Positions 1 to 6,313 of a stretch of DNA of 11,595 bases are shown here, piece after piece (the first letter of the stretch is position 1; every line of letters begins with the position of its first letter). Source of the DNA: Gammaproteobacteria bacterium (lineage in GTDB: Bacteria; Pseudomonadota; Gammaproteobacteria; UBA6429); the NCBI GenBank assembly GCA_030635835.1, contig DAOVYB010000036.1, positions 1 to 11,595 on the forward strand, given 5' to 3'. Made by a program: the position numbers and the translations under genes. The notes under the pieces are model-generated. The model saw nothing but the letters and a program-made list of their open reading frames with translations. It was not told the origin of the DNA and did not search any database.

Positions 1-870
1 ACGTTCTTCAAGATTTTGATGCGTGGCAGCAATGATACGGACATCAACTTTAACTGGGCTATGGCCACCTACTCTATAAAATTCACCATCCGCTAAAACA
101 CGTAATAGGCGTGTTTGCAGTTCTGCTGGCATATCACCAATTTCATCTAAAAATAAAGTGCCACCATCAGCTTGTTCAAAACGACCTTTACGTAAAGCTT
201 GTGCACCGGTAAACGCACCTTTCTCGTGACCAAATAATTCCGACTCCAGCAAGTCACGCTGTATCGCAGCCATGTTTAATGCAATAAATGCTTTTTCTGC
301 TCGAGGACTATGTCGATGCAATGCTTCAGCAACGAGCTCTTTACCTGTACCCGACTCACCGTTGATTAACACTGTTATATTAGAGCGAGATAAACGTCCA
401 ATGGCACGAAACACTTCTTGCATAGAAGCTGCTTCACCAATAATTTCTGTTTCTTGCAAAAGTTCTACTTTATTTTCTTTTGCTATTTCTTTGTAGTGTT
501 TCACTGCTCGACATGTAAGCTCAACCGCGTCATCAACATCAAAGGGTTTAGGTAAATACTCAAATGCCCCGCCCTTATAAGCAGAGACAGCGCTGTCTAA
601 ATCAGAATGTGCTGTGATAATAATAACGGGCAGATCTGGATGGTTAGAATGTATTTTATCAAGCAACGCTAAACCATCCATTCCAGGCATACGAACATCA
701 CTAATAATTGCATCAGGCTGGCCACGTTCTATGGCACGAAGAACACTATCGGCTTCTTCAAAAGTACGAACTTCCATCCCGGCTTTACTTAATGCTTTTT
801 CCAGTACCCATCGTATCGAGCGATCATCATCAACAACCCAAATACTTTCCTTGTTTACATTAGCGCTCAT
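1..870 (-). CDS. ntrC: Nitrogen regulation response regulator NtrC (partial, C-terminus beyond left edge)
   Basis: NtrC is the sigma-54 enhancer-binding activator that, once phosphorylated by NtrB, switches on nitrogen-assimilation promoters. The first 290 codons are present; the family is about 470 residues, so the end of the AAA+ domain and the Fis-type helix-turn-helix DNA-binding domain lie outside the window. Seen: a receiver domain at 10-120 with acidic D14-D16, phospho-acceptor D58 in SDVRMPG and K108 in LPKPF; then the AAA+ domain with Walker A GESGTGKE (170-177), the sigma-54 contact loop GAFTGA (217-222) and Walker [12 protein letters not shown] (235-245). The ATG at 870 has an AAAGGTG ribosome site about 9 nt upstream. 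Only 16 nt separate it from the ntrB stop, so the two are cotranscribed. The start [16 protein letters not shown] and intact motifs leave little doubt. Confidence 0.96.
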   Translation of the reverse strand, partial: MSANVNKESIWVVDDDRSIRWVLEKALSKAGMEVRTFEEADSVLRAIERGQPDAIISDVRMPGMDGLALLDKIHSNHPDLPVIIITAHSDLDSAVSAYKGGAFEYLPKPFDVDDAVELTCRAVKHYKEIAKENKVELLQETEIIGEAASMQEVFRAIGRLSRSNITVLINGESGTGKELVAEALHRHSPRAEKAFIALNMAAIQRDLLESELFGHEKGAFTGAQALRKGRFEQADGGTLFLDEIGDMPAELQTRLLRVLADGEFYRVGGHSPVKVDVRIIAATHQNLEER

Positions 871-886
871 ACTTTTGTTTCACCTT

Positions 887-1945
887 TTAATTAATTGGTA
901 AAATCACAGAAAACACGGTATGGCCGGGTTCACTCTGACACTCAATTAAGCCATCATGTTGTTGAATTAATGATTGAGAAATAGCTAAACCTAAACCACT
1001 GCCCTTTACTCGACCTGTCACCATTGGAAAAAATATTTTATCTCTTATATCTTCTGGTATACCCGGACCATCATCAATCACCTCAATACATGCTACTAAC
1101 TTATGACGCTGTAATCCTATAGTATATTTTCTGACAACACGTGTTTTAAATGTAATGTTGCCTTTACCTTTTAATGCTTCACAGGCATTACGTGCAATAT
1201 TTAATAACGCCTGAATCAACATATCATGATCGGCCTGAACATCAGGAACACTGGGATCATAATCACGATGTATTTGTATCCCATCTTCAACTTCTATTTT
1301 TATCAGGCTTCTTACAAGCTCTAATACTTCATGTATGTTTACATCTTTTAATTTTGGTAATCCTGCTGGCCCTAAAATACGATTTACTAATGCTTGTAAC
1401 CGATCAGCTTCACTAATAATAACCTGTGTATATTCTTTTAAATCCTGACTGGGTAATTCCCTTTCCAATAATTGTGCTGCACCTCGCAACCCTCCTAAAG
1501 GATTTTTTATTTCATGCGCTAGCCCACGTAAAATTTCCTGTGTTACTTCCTGTTGCTCTACACGTTGTTCATCTCGAGTTATACGCAACCAACGTTCTAC
1601 TGATACAATTTCTAATAAATATTCCGTTTTATCAGCACTATCCGTTAAAGGTAAAATTGTTAAATTTACGGTGACCTCATTATGGTTAAGCAAAACCAGG
1701 GGCACTTCATGACGGGTAAAAGATTGACCTGATTTAATCTCTTCTATCCATTTATTTGCTGAAATCTCATCCCGGTGCTGAATCAATTCCACATAAGGTA
1801 AACCCAACATATGCCGTGCACTTTGCTCAAATAACATCTCTCCCGCAGGATTGATGTAAGCCAGAATTAAATCTGCATCAAACAGTAAAACTACGGTGCT
1901 CATTCCTTCAAGTACGCGTTTTTGTAGTTCAGTCTGTTTAGTCAT
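887..1945 (-). CDS. ntrB: Nitrogen regulation sensor histidine kinase NtrB
   Basis: NtrB (GlnL) is the soluble bifunctional kinase/phosphatase that controls NtrC under PII signalling. The protein is 352 residues, the normal family length. Seen in order: an N-terminal PAS domain (about 8-115, with YINPAGEMLF), a HisKA helix with phospho-acceptor H144 in GLAHEIKNPLGGLRG, an N box around N253 (NIARNACEAL), the G1 box DDGPGIP (291-297), an F box (about 304-312, IFFPMVTGR) and the G2 box GSGLGL (315-320). There is no signal peptide or membrane segment, as expected for a cytoplasmic kinase. The ATG at 1945 has TAGGG about 6-9 nt upstream. It is followed after 16 nt by ntrC and preceded by a putative sigma-54 promoter and an upstream NtrC palindrome, so it is probably autoregulated. 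The family assignment is firm. Confidence 0.96.
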   Translation of the reverse strand: MTKQTELQKRVLEGMSTVVLLFDADLILAYINPAGEMLFEQSARHMLGLPYVELIQHRDEISANKWIEEIKSGQSFTRHEVPLVLLNHNEVTVNLTILPLTDSADKTEYLLEIVSVERWLRITRDEQRVEQQEVTQEILRGLAHEIKNPLGGLRGAAQLLERELPSQDLKEYTQVIISEADRLQALVNRILGPAGLPKLKDVNIHEVLELVRSLIKIEVEDGIQIHRDYDPSVPDVQADHDMLIQALLNIARNACEALKGKGNITFKTRVVRKYTIGLQRHKLVACIEVIDDGPGIPEDIRDKIFFPMVTGRVKGSGLGLAISQSLIQQHDGLIECQSEPGHTVFSVILPIN

Positions 1946-1974
1946 TTCATTCCCTATCTTGTTAAATATACTTG

Positions 1975-1991
1975 AGCAAAAACCACGCCAA
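1975..1991 (-). promoter_or_regulatory. Putative sigma-54 (-24/-12) promoter of ntrBC
   Basis: On the minus strand the sequence reads TTGGCGTGGTTTTTGCT. It has GG (complement of 1988-1989) and GC (complement of 1976-1977) exactly 10 nt apart, the invariant spacing of sigma-54 promoters, and a good match to TTGGCNN-N5-TTGCT. With C at -12, transcription would start near 1964, leaving a leader of about 19 nt with the ntrB ribosome site in it. A perfect NtrC palindrome lies about 178 bp upstream of that start. The call rests on motif and geometry only. Confidence 0.72.
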
Positions 1992-2133
1992 GCTGAAATA
2001 TATGCCCCTTCTATAAAGGCGAAATATTAAACTGTAATATCGATTAAAAACAAAGGGTTAGCGCACAGAAAAAGCTTTTCGAAAAGTTAAGCTCTCTTCA
2101 TCAAAGGATAGGGTATTACAAATCTATTTGGAA

Positions 2134-2150
2134 TGCACCATATTGGTGCA
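2134..2150. promoter_or_regulatory. NtrC-binding site upstream of ntrBC
   Basis: TGCACCATATTGGTGCA is a perfect dyad with 7-bp arms (TGCACCA/TGGTGCA) around a 3-bp centre, and matches the classical NtrC enhancer consensus TGCACC-N5-GGTGCA. It lies in the 223-bp gap between the DUF4124 gene and ntrB, about 178 bp upstream of the inferred sigma-54 start. That is a normal enhancer distance. Only one copy is seen here, unlike the pair at glnA. Confidence 0.85.
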
Positions 2151-2168
2151 AGGTAAAGTCTAAAGCAG

Positions 2169-2711
2169 CTAAGGCGTAGCGGCTTTCGGCTTGGGTTTAG
2201 TGACAACAGGCTTTTTAAAGAAGCGCTTCATATGAAAAACGCTTGATGCAACCGGACTCACCACACTACCTTTTGCATCAATAATACTAACGCTTAAATT
2301 ATGCGTTCCTCGATCAACATTCTTAAATGTCTCTGACATATTCCGACTAACGATCGATTGGCCAGCGAGTTCATAGCGAATTTGGTGGCCTTGGCCACTT
2401 AATAAAGCCGGTTGAACAGATACTGATACCGATACATCCATTTTGCCGACAATTACAGCGTCATTTACTGGCTGATTTATTGTTAATTGATAATTGAAAG
2501 TTGGGCTTAATTTTTTGGTAGGTAAATTTAAAGCAGGCAAACGTGGTGCTTGAAATGTCGTTGGTTTGCGAATTTTAACTTCTTCACTGTCTGTTGATTT
2601 TTGATCTGTGAATTCAACACTGCCATCTGGATTTGTTTTTTTATATACCGTCTCCGCTGTGACAGAAACAGATATAAAAATACAAATTAATGAAAGAATA
2701 AGTTTAGACAT
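2169..2711 (-). CDS. Exported DUF4124-domain protein
   Basis: This is a 180-residue protein of unknown function. Residues 1-19 look like a Sec signal peptide (Lys, then a hydrophobic run ending SVTA before E20), so the mature protein should be periplasmic. Residues 20-45 (TVYKKTNPDGSVEFTDQ) are a typical DUF4124 motif: a short beta-stranded segment with the 'Y+..dpdG.v.ftD' pattern. Residues about 72-162 are beta-rich, with alternating hydrophobics and a DRGTHNLSVSIIDAKGS segment resembling an Ig-like/Invasin fold. The tail (165-180) is Lys/Pro-rich. Genes of this type commonly sit between glnA and ntrBC in gammaproteobacteria (from memory of the family), and this one does too. The ATG at 2711 has no strong Shine-Dalgarno sequence. 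No role in nitrogen control can be read from the sequence. Confidence 0.87.
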   Translation of the reverse strand: MSKLILSLICIFISVSVTAETVYKKTNPDGSVEFTDQKSTDSEEVKIRKPTTFQAPRLPALNLPTKKLSPTFNYQLTINQPVNDAVIVGKMDVSVSVSVQPALLSGQGHQIRYELAGQSIVSRNMSETFKNVDRGTHNLSVSIIDAKGSVVSPVASSVFHMKRFFKKPVVTKPKPKAATP

Positions 2712-2754
2712 GCTTATAGCATAGCCAACAGGTTCAATATAAACAAGCTATCAC

Positions 2755-2958
2755 GTCATTGCGACGAGCACATGGAGGTGCGAAGGTAGAGCAACGCAGG
2801 AGCAGTTGCCGAGAGAACAAAGTGAACGCGGCATAAAATCGTATGGAACGATTTTAAACAAGCTTTGCTTGGCCCTTAGGGCGAAGGGCAGGACGCCCGT
2901 AGTAATCTCATGTTATATCGCATTTTTCTTAAGATTGCCGCGTTTCGCTCGCAATGAC
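2755..2958. repeat. Palindromic MITE-like repeat element with GTCATTGCGA terminal inverted repeats
   Basis: The 204-bp non-coding stretch between the DUF4124 gene and the glnA terminator is bounded by GTCATTGCGA (2755-2764) and its exact inverse TCGCAATGAC (2949-2958). Inside are further hairpins: an 8-bp perfect stem at 2835-2842/2848-2855, CAAGC-TTT-GCTTG at about 2859-2871, and GGGC-AGGAC-GCCC at about 2887-2899. The pentamer AGCTA occurs just outside both ends (2746-2750 and 2959-2963) and may be a target duplication, though 4 extra bases separate it from the left repeat. The GTCATTGCGA...GCAATCT pattern resembles a dispersed palindromic repeat seen in many bacterial genomes. There is no transposase ORF, so it would be non-autonomous. 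Confidence 0.65.
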
Positions 2959-2980
2959 AGCTAGCTGATATTTTTTTAGC

Positions 2981-3012
2981 AAAAAAAAACGCCTCCATAT
3001 AGGAGGCGTTTT
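2981..3012 (-). terminator. Rho-independent terminator of glnA
   Basis: An 11-bp perfect stem (2986-2996 with 3002-3012; GC core CGCCTCC/GGAGGCG) with a 5-nt loop is followed on the minus strand by nine T residues (complement of 2981-2989). It begins about 20 nt after the glnA stop codon. On the plus strand the trailing T run is only four bases, so it should act mainly on glnA transcripts, making glnA largely independent of the downstream DUF4124-ntrBC genes. Confidence 0.93.
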
Positions 3013-3031
3013 CAAAGCATTTAAGTAAAAC

Positions 3032-4438
3032 TTAGCAGCTGTAGTACATATCAAACTCAACAGGATGAGTACTCATCTGTAAACGAGTAATTTCTTCGTT
3101 CTTCAATTCAATGAATGCATCAATCATGTCATCAGTGAAAACGCCACCAGCTGTGAGAAATTCACGATCAGCAGCTAATGCTTCTAACGCTTGATCAAAT
3201 GAAGAACAAACTTGTGGAATTGCTGCTGCTTCTTCTGCTGGTAAGTCATATAAATCTTTATCCATTGCTTCACCTGGGTGAATCTTGTTTTGGATACCGT
3301 CTAGACCTGCCATTAACATTGCAGCAAAACATAAGTAAGAGTTTGCTGTTGGATCAGGGAAACGTACTTCAACACGACGGCCTTTTGGAGATGATACGAA
3401 AGGTATACGAATTGAAGCTGAACGGTTACGTGCAGAGTAAGCTAACATAACAGGTGCTTCGAAACCCGGAACCAAACGTTTGTATGAGTTAGTTGAAGAG
3501 TTAGTGAAAGCATTCAATGCTTTAGCATGTTTAATGATACCGCCAATATAATAAAGTGCAGTTTCAGATAACCCACCATACTCATCACCTGAGAATAAGT
3601 TTTGACCATCTTTCGCTAAAGACATATGAACATGCATACCACTACCGTTATCACCCACTAATGGCTTAGGCATGAACGTTGCTGTTTTACCGTAGATGTG
3701 AGCAACGTTATGTACACAGTATTTTAAAACTTGAGTTTGATCAGCACGTTTAACTAAAGTGTTAAATGCTGTACCAATTTCACATTGACCTGCTGTTGCA
3801 ACTTCGTGGTGATGTACTTCAACTTCAACACCCATTTCTTCCATTGCTAAACACATAGCAGCACGTAAATCGTTTAATGAATCAACAGGTGGTACTGGGA
3901 AGTAACCGCCTTTTAAACCTGGACGGTGACCGATGTTGCCATCTTCATAAACTTTTTCTGAGTTCCATTCTGCTTCGTCTGAATCAACTTCATAAGACAT
4001 ACCGCTCATGTTTGTTTTCCAGCGAACATCATCAAAGATGAAAAATTCTGGTTCTGGACCAAAGAAAGCAGTATCAGCGATACCCGTTGATTTTAAATAA
4101 GCTTCTGCACGTTTACCGACAGAACGCGGGTCACGCTCGTAACCTTGACCCGTTGCTGGCTCAATAATGTCACAAGAAAGAATTAATGTAGGTTCATCAG
4201 CAAATGGATCCATAACTGCAGTAGATGCATCTGGCATCATAATCATGTCTGATTCGTTAATACCTTTCCAGCCTCCGATGGAAGAACCATCAAACATTTT
4301 GCCTTCAGTAAATAAATCAGCATCTACAGTATGAGCAGGGCAAGAAACGTGCTGCTCTTTACCGTGAGTATCAGTAAAACGGTAGTCAATGAACTTAACG
4401 CCGTTGTCTTTAATCATTTTTAAAACATTGTCAGACAT
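3032..4438 (-). CDS. glnA: Glutamine synthetase, type I (GSI-beta)
   Basis: GlnA catalyses ATP-dependent condensation of glutamate and ammonia to glutamine, as a cytoplasmic dodecamer. The 468-residue protein is full length. Key residues sit at the enterobacterial numbers: metal ligands E129 and E131 (GPEPEFF), E212, E220, H269 ([10 protein letters not shown]), E327 (PGFEAPV), E357, and arginines R339 and R359. Y397 in DLYDLPAEE is the site modified by the adenylyltransferase GlnE in the GSI-beta class, so activity is probably also controlled by adenylylation. The ATG at 4438 has TTGGAG about 9 nt upstream. Transcription is probably from a sigma-54 promoter with two upstream NtrC sites, and a strong hairpin ends the message. 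The gene is monocistronic by layout. Confidence 0.98.
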   Translation of the reverse strand: MSDNVLKMIKDNGVKFIDYRFTDTHGKEQHVSCPAHTVDADLFTEGKMFDGSSIGGWKGINESDMIMMPDASTAVMDPFADEPTLILSCDIIEPATGQGYERDPRSVGKRAEAYLKSTGIADTAFFGPEPEFFIFDDVRWKTNMSGMSYEVDSDEAEWNSEKVYEDGNIGHRPGLKGGYFPVPPVDSLNDLRAAMCLAMEEMGVEVEVHHHEVATAGQCEIGTAFNTLVKRADQTQVLKYCVHNVAHIYGKTATFMPKPLVGDNGSGMHVHMSLAKDGQNLFSGDEYGGLSETALYYIGGIIKHAKALNAFTNSSTNSYKRLVPGFEAPVMLAYSARNRSASIRIPFVSSPKGRRVEVRFPDPTANSYLCFAAMLMAGLDGIQNKIHPGEAMDKDLYDLPAEEAAAIPQVCSSFDQALEALAADREFLTAGGVFTDDMIDAFIELKNEEITRLQMSTHPVEFDMYYSC

Positions 4439-4508
4439 GGTGTATCTCCAATTTCCTAATAAAATAATAAATTTTTTAAAACTGTAATTTCTTTATGCTA
4501 ATTTTGAG

Positions 4509-4525
4509 AGCATTAAACGTGCCAC
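4509..4525 (-). promoter_or_regulatory. Sigma-54 (-24/-12) promoter of glnA
   Basis: The minus strand reads GTGGCACGTTTAATGCT: a full TGGCAC -24 element with GG and GC (complements of 4522-4523 and 4510-4511) exactly 10 nt apart. With C at -12 the start is near 4498, giving a leader of about 60 nt before the glnA ATG. The two NtrC sites are centred about 106 and 137 bp upstream, nearly the same geometry as enterobacterial glnAp2 (sites near -108 and -140). Confidence 0.9.
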
Positions 4526-4595
4526 TTATAGAAATCGGCTAACCTATTGATTTTTAATACAATTAATCTTTCATATAGTTTAAAAATCATTAAAA

Positions 4596-4612
4596 TGAAC
4601 TATAATGGTGCA
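4596..4612. promoter_or_regulatory. NtrC-binding site 2 of glnA (weaker)
   Basis: TGAACTATAATGGTGCA has one perfect half-site (TGGTGCA) and a degenerate partner (TGAACTA against TGCACCA, 5 of 7). It is centred about 106 bp upstream of the inferred glnA start and 31 bp (about three helical turns) from the stronger site at 4627-4643, consistent with cooperative NtrC dimers on one face of the DNA. Confidence 0.78.
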
Positions 4613-4626
4613 TATATACAATCAAT

Positions 4627-4643
4627 CGCACTGAATTGGTGCA
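4627..4643. promoter_or_regulatory. NtrC-binding site 1 of glnA (stronger)
   Basis: CGCACTGAATTGGTGCA is a near-canonical NtrC enhancer half-dyad pair (consensus TGCACC-N5-GGTGCA, right arm perfect). It is centred about 137 bp upstream of the inferred glnA start. It begins only 14 bp beyond the stop codon of the upstream cation transporter gene, so the glnA control region fills the whole intergenic space. Confidence 0.88.
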
Positions 4644-4657
4644 TTATTCAAATAATC

Positions 4658-5860
4658 TTAGTGATAATGTATCGAAACCTGCGAGATTTCTTCTACACTT
4701 ACCAGCGCCTGTTTAAAGCGCTGTTCCAGAGCTTTTTCTGAATCTGGTTGCGCATTATGCAGAATTGCCAGCGGTAACAAAAGTTCTATTTCTATTTTTC
4801 CCTGTAAATAATGTAATGTAATACATTCAACTTTTGTCACTTCTTCTATATCGGCCCAGGCTAATTTCACTTTCTGCAGCAATTCAGTCCTGAGTGGTAG
4901 TTTGGCATGAATTATATGCTCATCATCTTCTGGATCAATGTGCACCATGACATCAATAACTTCTTCAACCTCTTTTATCAGCTTCGAACGCACTGTCTCA
5001 CTAATATAATGGGCTTCAGAAACACTGATGTAGGGTTCAACCTGAATATGCACATCAACTAATGCATCCGCGCCAATCTGGCGAGTTCTTAATATATGTA
5101 ACGTACTCACACCATCCACATCAAGAATGCTTTTCTCGATTTCCTTAACCCGCTCTGTTTCAAGCCCGGTATCAATCAGCTCCTTAATGCTGTGCCAGGC
5201 CAGATCCCAGCCTATCTTAGCAATCATGATACCAACACCAATTGCTGCAATCGCATCCAGATAAATCAAGCCTGCCATGCTACCAATAATGCCAACAACA
5301 ACAATAATTGATGAAATGGCATCACTTCGGCTATGCCAGGCATTGGCTTTCAGCATATTTGAACGATAGCGTTTTGCGACGACCATGGTGTATTGATAAA
5401 TGGCTTCTTTAGCAAAAACCGAAACGATGGCAATCGCTAATGCCAACATACCCGGTGAAAATAATGTATTGGGGTTAAATAGACGATTAGTGGCATCAAT
5501 CATGATACCAATTGCCACACCCATTAATGCTATTCCTAAACCCACCGTTACAACGGTTTCAATACGGCCATGGCCATAAGGGTGATCCTCATCTGCTTCC
5601 TGATGAGAATGTTTTGCGGCATACAACACCGCGAAGTCTGTAACTAAATCTGATAGAGAGTGAACACCGTCAGCAATCAATGCCTGAGACTGTGCGGTAA
5701 AACCAATAACAATTTTTGCAACACCTAAAAGGAAATCAATAACAGAACCAATTAAAGTAACACGAATAGTATCTTTATAACGCTGGCTTGAGGTTAATAA
5801 AACCTGTCCTTGATCATCAACAGGATGTGAAGGATCATGATGATTATGGTCATGCCCCAT
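4658..5860 (-). CDS. Cation diffusion facilitator (FieF/Zn-type CDF) with extended C-terminus
   Basis: CDF proteins are inner-membrane metal2+/H+ antiporters exporting Zn, Fe, Mn, Co or Cd. The 400-residue protein has six membrane segments (about 33-53, 60-80, 103-124, 136-155, 177-197, 200-217). The transport-site pairs are H67/D71 in TM2 (VHSLSD) and H176/D180 in TM5 (WHSRSD); a His-x3-Asp pair in both helices is typical of zinc-type CDFs, though the substrate is not certain. The family motif DHPYGHGR is at 92-99. The cytoplasmic domain (about 230-312) carries likely metal ligands H271, H284, H307 and D309. The N-terminus is His-rich (H3, H5, H7, H8, H12). Residues about 318-400 are extra compared with roughly 300-residue FieF and look like a second ferredoxin-like domain. 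Its ATG overlaps the tusA TAA by one base (TAATG) with GGAG 9 nt upstream, so translation is probably coupled. Confidence 0.93.
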   Translation of the reverse strand: MGHDHNHHDPSHPVDDQGQVLLTSSQRYKDTIRVTLIGSVIDFLLGVAKIVIGFTAQSQALIADGVHSLSDLVTDFAVLYAAKHSHQEADEDHPYGHGRIETVVTVGLGIALMGVAIGIMIDATNRLFNPNTLFSPGMLALAIAIVSVFAKEAIYQYTMVVAKRYRSNMLKANAWHSRSDAISSIIVVVGIIGSMAGLIYLDAIAAIGVGIMIAKIGWDLAWHSIKELIDTGLETERVKEIEKSILDVDGVSTLHILRTRQIGADALVDVHIQVEPYISVSEAHYISETVRSKLIKEVEEVIDVMVHIDPEDDEHIIHAKLPLRTELLQKVKLAWADIEEVTKVECITLHYLQGKIEIELLLPLAILHNAQPDSEKALEQRFKQALVSVEEISQVSIHYH

Positions 5861-6114
5861 TATTCTTTATCTCCAACATCTCGACCCTCAACACCTATAA
5901 CCTCAATAATGATAATCACTTCGTCATCCACTGTTTTAGTTTCTAAAACTTTATGACCATTAATACGACACCACGCAGGCACATCATTTAATGCACCGGG
6001 ATCAGTACATACCACTTCAAGCACATCACCAACAGCCAATGTTTTTATTTTATCTTGCGTACGTATGACTGGCATTGGGCACAACAAACGTTTCGCATCT
6101 AATGTATGTTTCAT
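5860..6114 (-). CDS. tusA: TusA/SirA-like sulfur carrier protein
   Basis: TusA-family proteins carry a persulfide on a single cysteine and hand it on in tRNA thiolation, molybdenum-cofactor synthesis or sulfur oxidation. This 84-residue protein has the defining N-terminal LLCPMPVI motif with the active cysteine at C12, then the DPGA segment and a C-terminal beta strand of Val/Ile; length is normal for the family. I chose ATG 6114 because AAAGG lies 9 nt upstream and residue 1 matches the usual family start. A longer in-frame reading from 6165 would begin inside a repeat element and add 17 unrelated residues. The gene overlaps the downstream CDF gene by 1 nt and follows a PP-loop thiouridylase-like gene, which suggests it may donate sulfur to that enzyme (inference). 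TusA or a TusA paralogue cannot be told apart. Confidence 0.92.
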   Translation of the reverse strand: MKHTLDAKRLLCPMPVIRTQDKIKTLAVGDVLEVVCTDPGALNDVPAWCRINGHKVLETKTVDDEVIIIIEVIGVEGRDVGDKE

Positions 6115-6151
6115 TACTAAAACCTTTATTTGAAAGATCAAAAACATTTGC

Positions 6152-6300
6152 ACCACAGAGGACACAAAGGTACACAGAGGTTTTAAATCTTTCTACTTTA
6201 TAATCCTGTGCTTTCACAAATACTAATACATACTAAATAACTTGGCTTTAAAAAATATTCTTTTTGAATTTTCTCTGTGAACCTTTGTGTCCTCTGTGGT
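6152..6300. repeat. Inverted-repeat (ACCACAGAGG-type) palindromic element
   Basis: The ends are inverted copies: 20 bp perfect (6152-6171 against 6281-6300), extending to 28 bp with one mismatch (to 6179 and 6273). The 90-odd bp between them is AT-rich and non-coding. ACCACAGAGGACACA-type repeats are familiar from many proteobacterial genomes as dispersed palindromes. It fills the 199-bp gap between the PP-loop gene (stop 14 bp away) and tusA (start 38 bp away) and leaves the tusA ribosome site intact. In RNA it could form a long 28-bp hairpin and might act as a processing or attenuation element. ATTTG flanks both sides (6146-6150, 6306-6310), only loosely placed as a target duplication. Confidence 0.75.
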
Positions 6301-6313
6301 TCAAGATTTGTTT

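Noticed and set aside
396..422. Sigma-54-like TGGCAC...TTGCA on the plus strand inside ntrC
   Set aside because: The GG and GC are 15 nt apart rather than 10, and it lies within conserved coding sequence.
1174..1674. Plus-strand open frames opposite ntrB
   Set aside because: They are antisense shadows of the ntrB coding frame, without ribosome sites or recognisable protein features.
2071..2090. Palindrome CTTTTCGAAAAG as a terminator of the DUF4124 gene
   Set aside because: The stem is short and almost all A-T with a tiny loop; the T run after it is only five bases, so termination is not convincing.
4644..4660. Terminator after the CDF gene
   Set aside because: Only a 5-bp A-T stem (ATTAT/ATAAT) is present, with no T run, so no terminator can be supported before the glnA enhancer.
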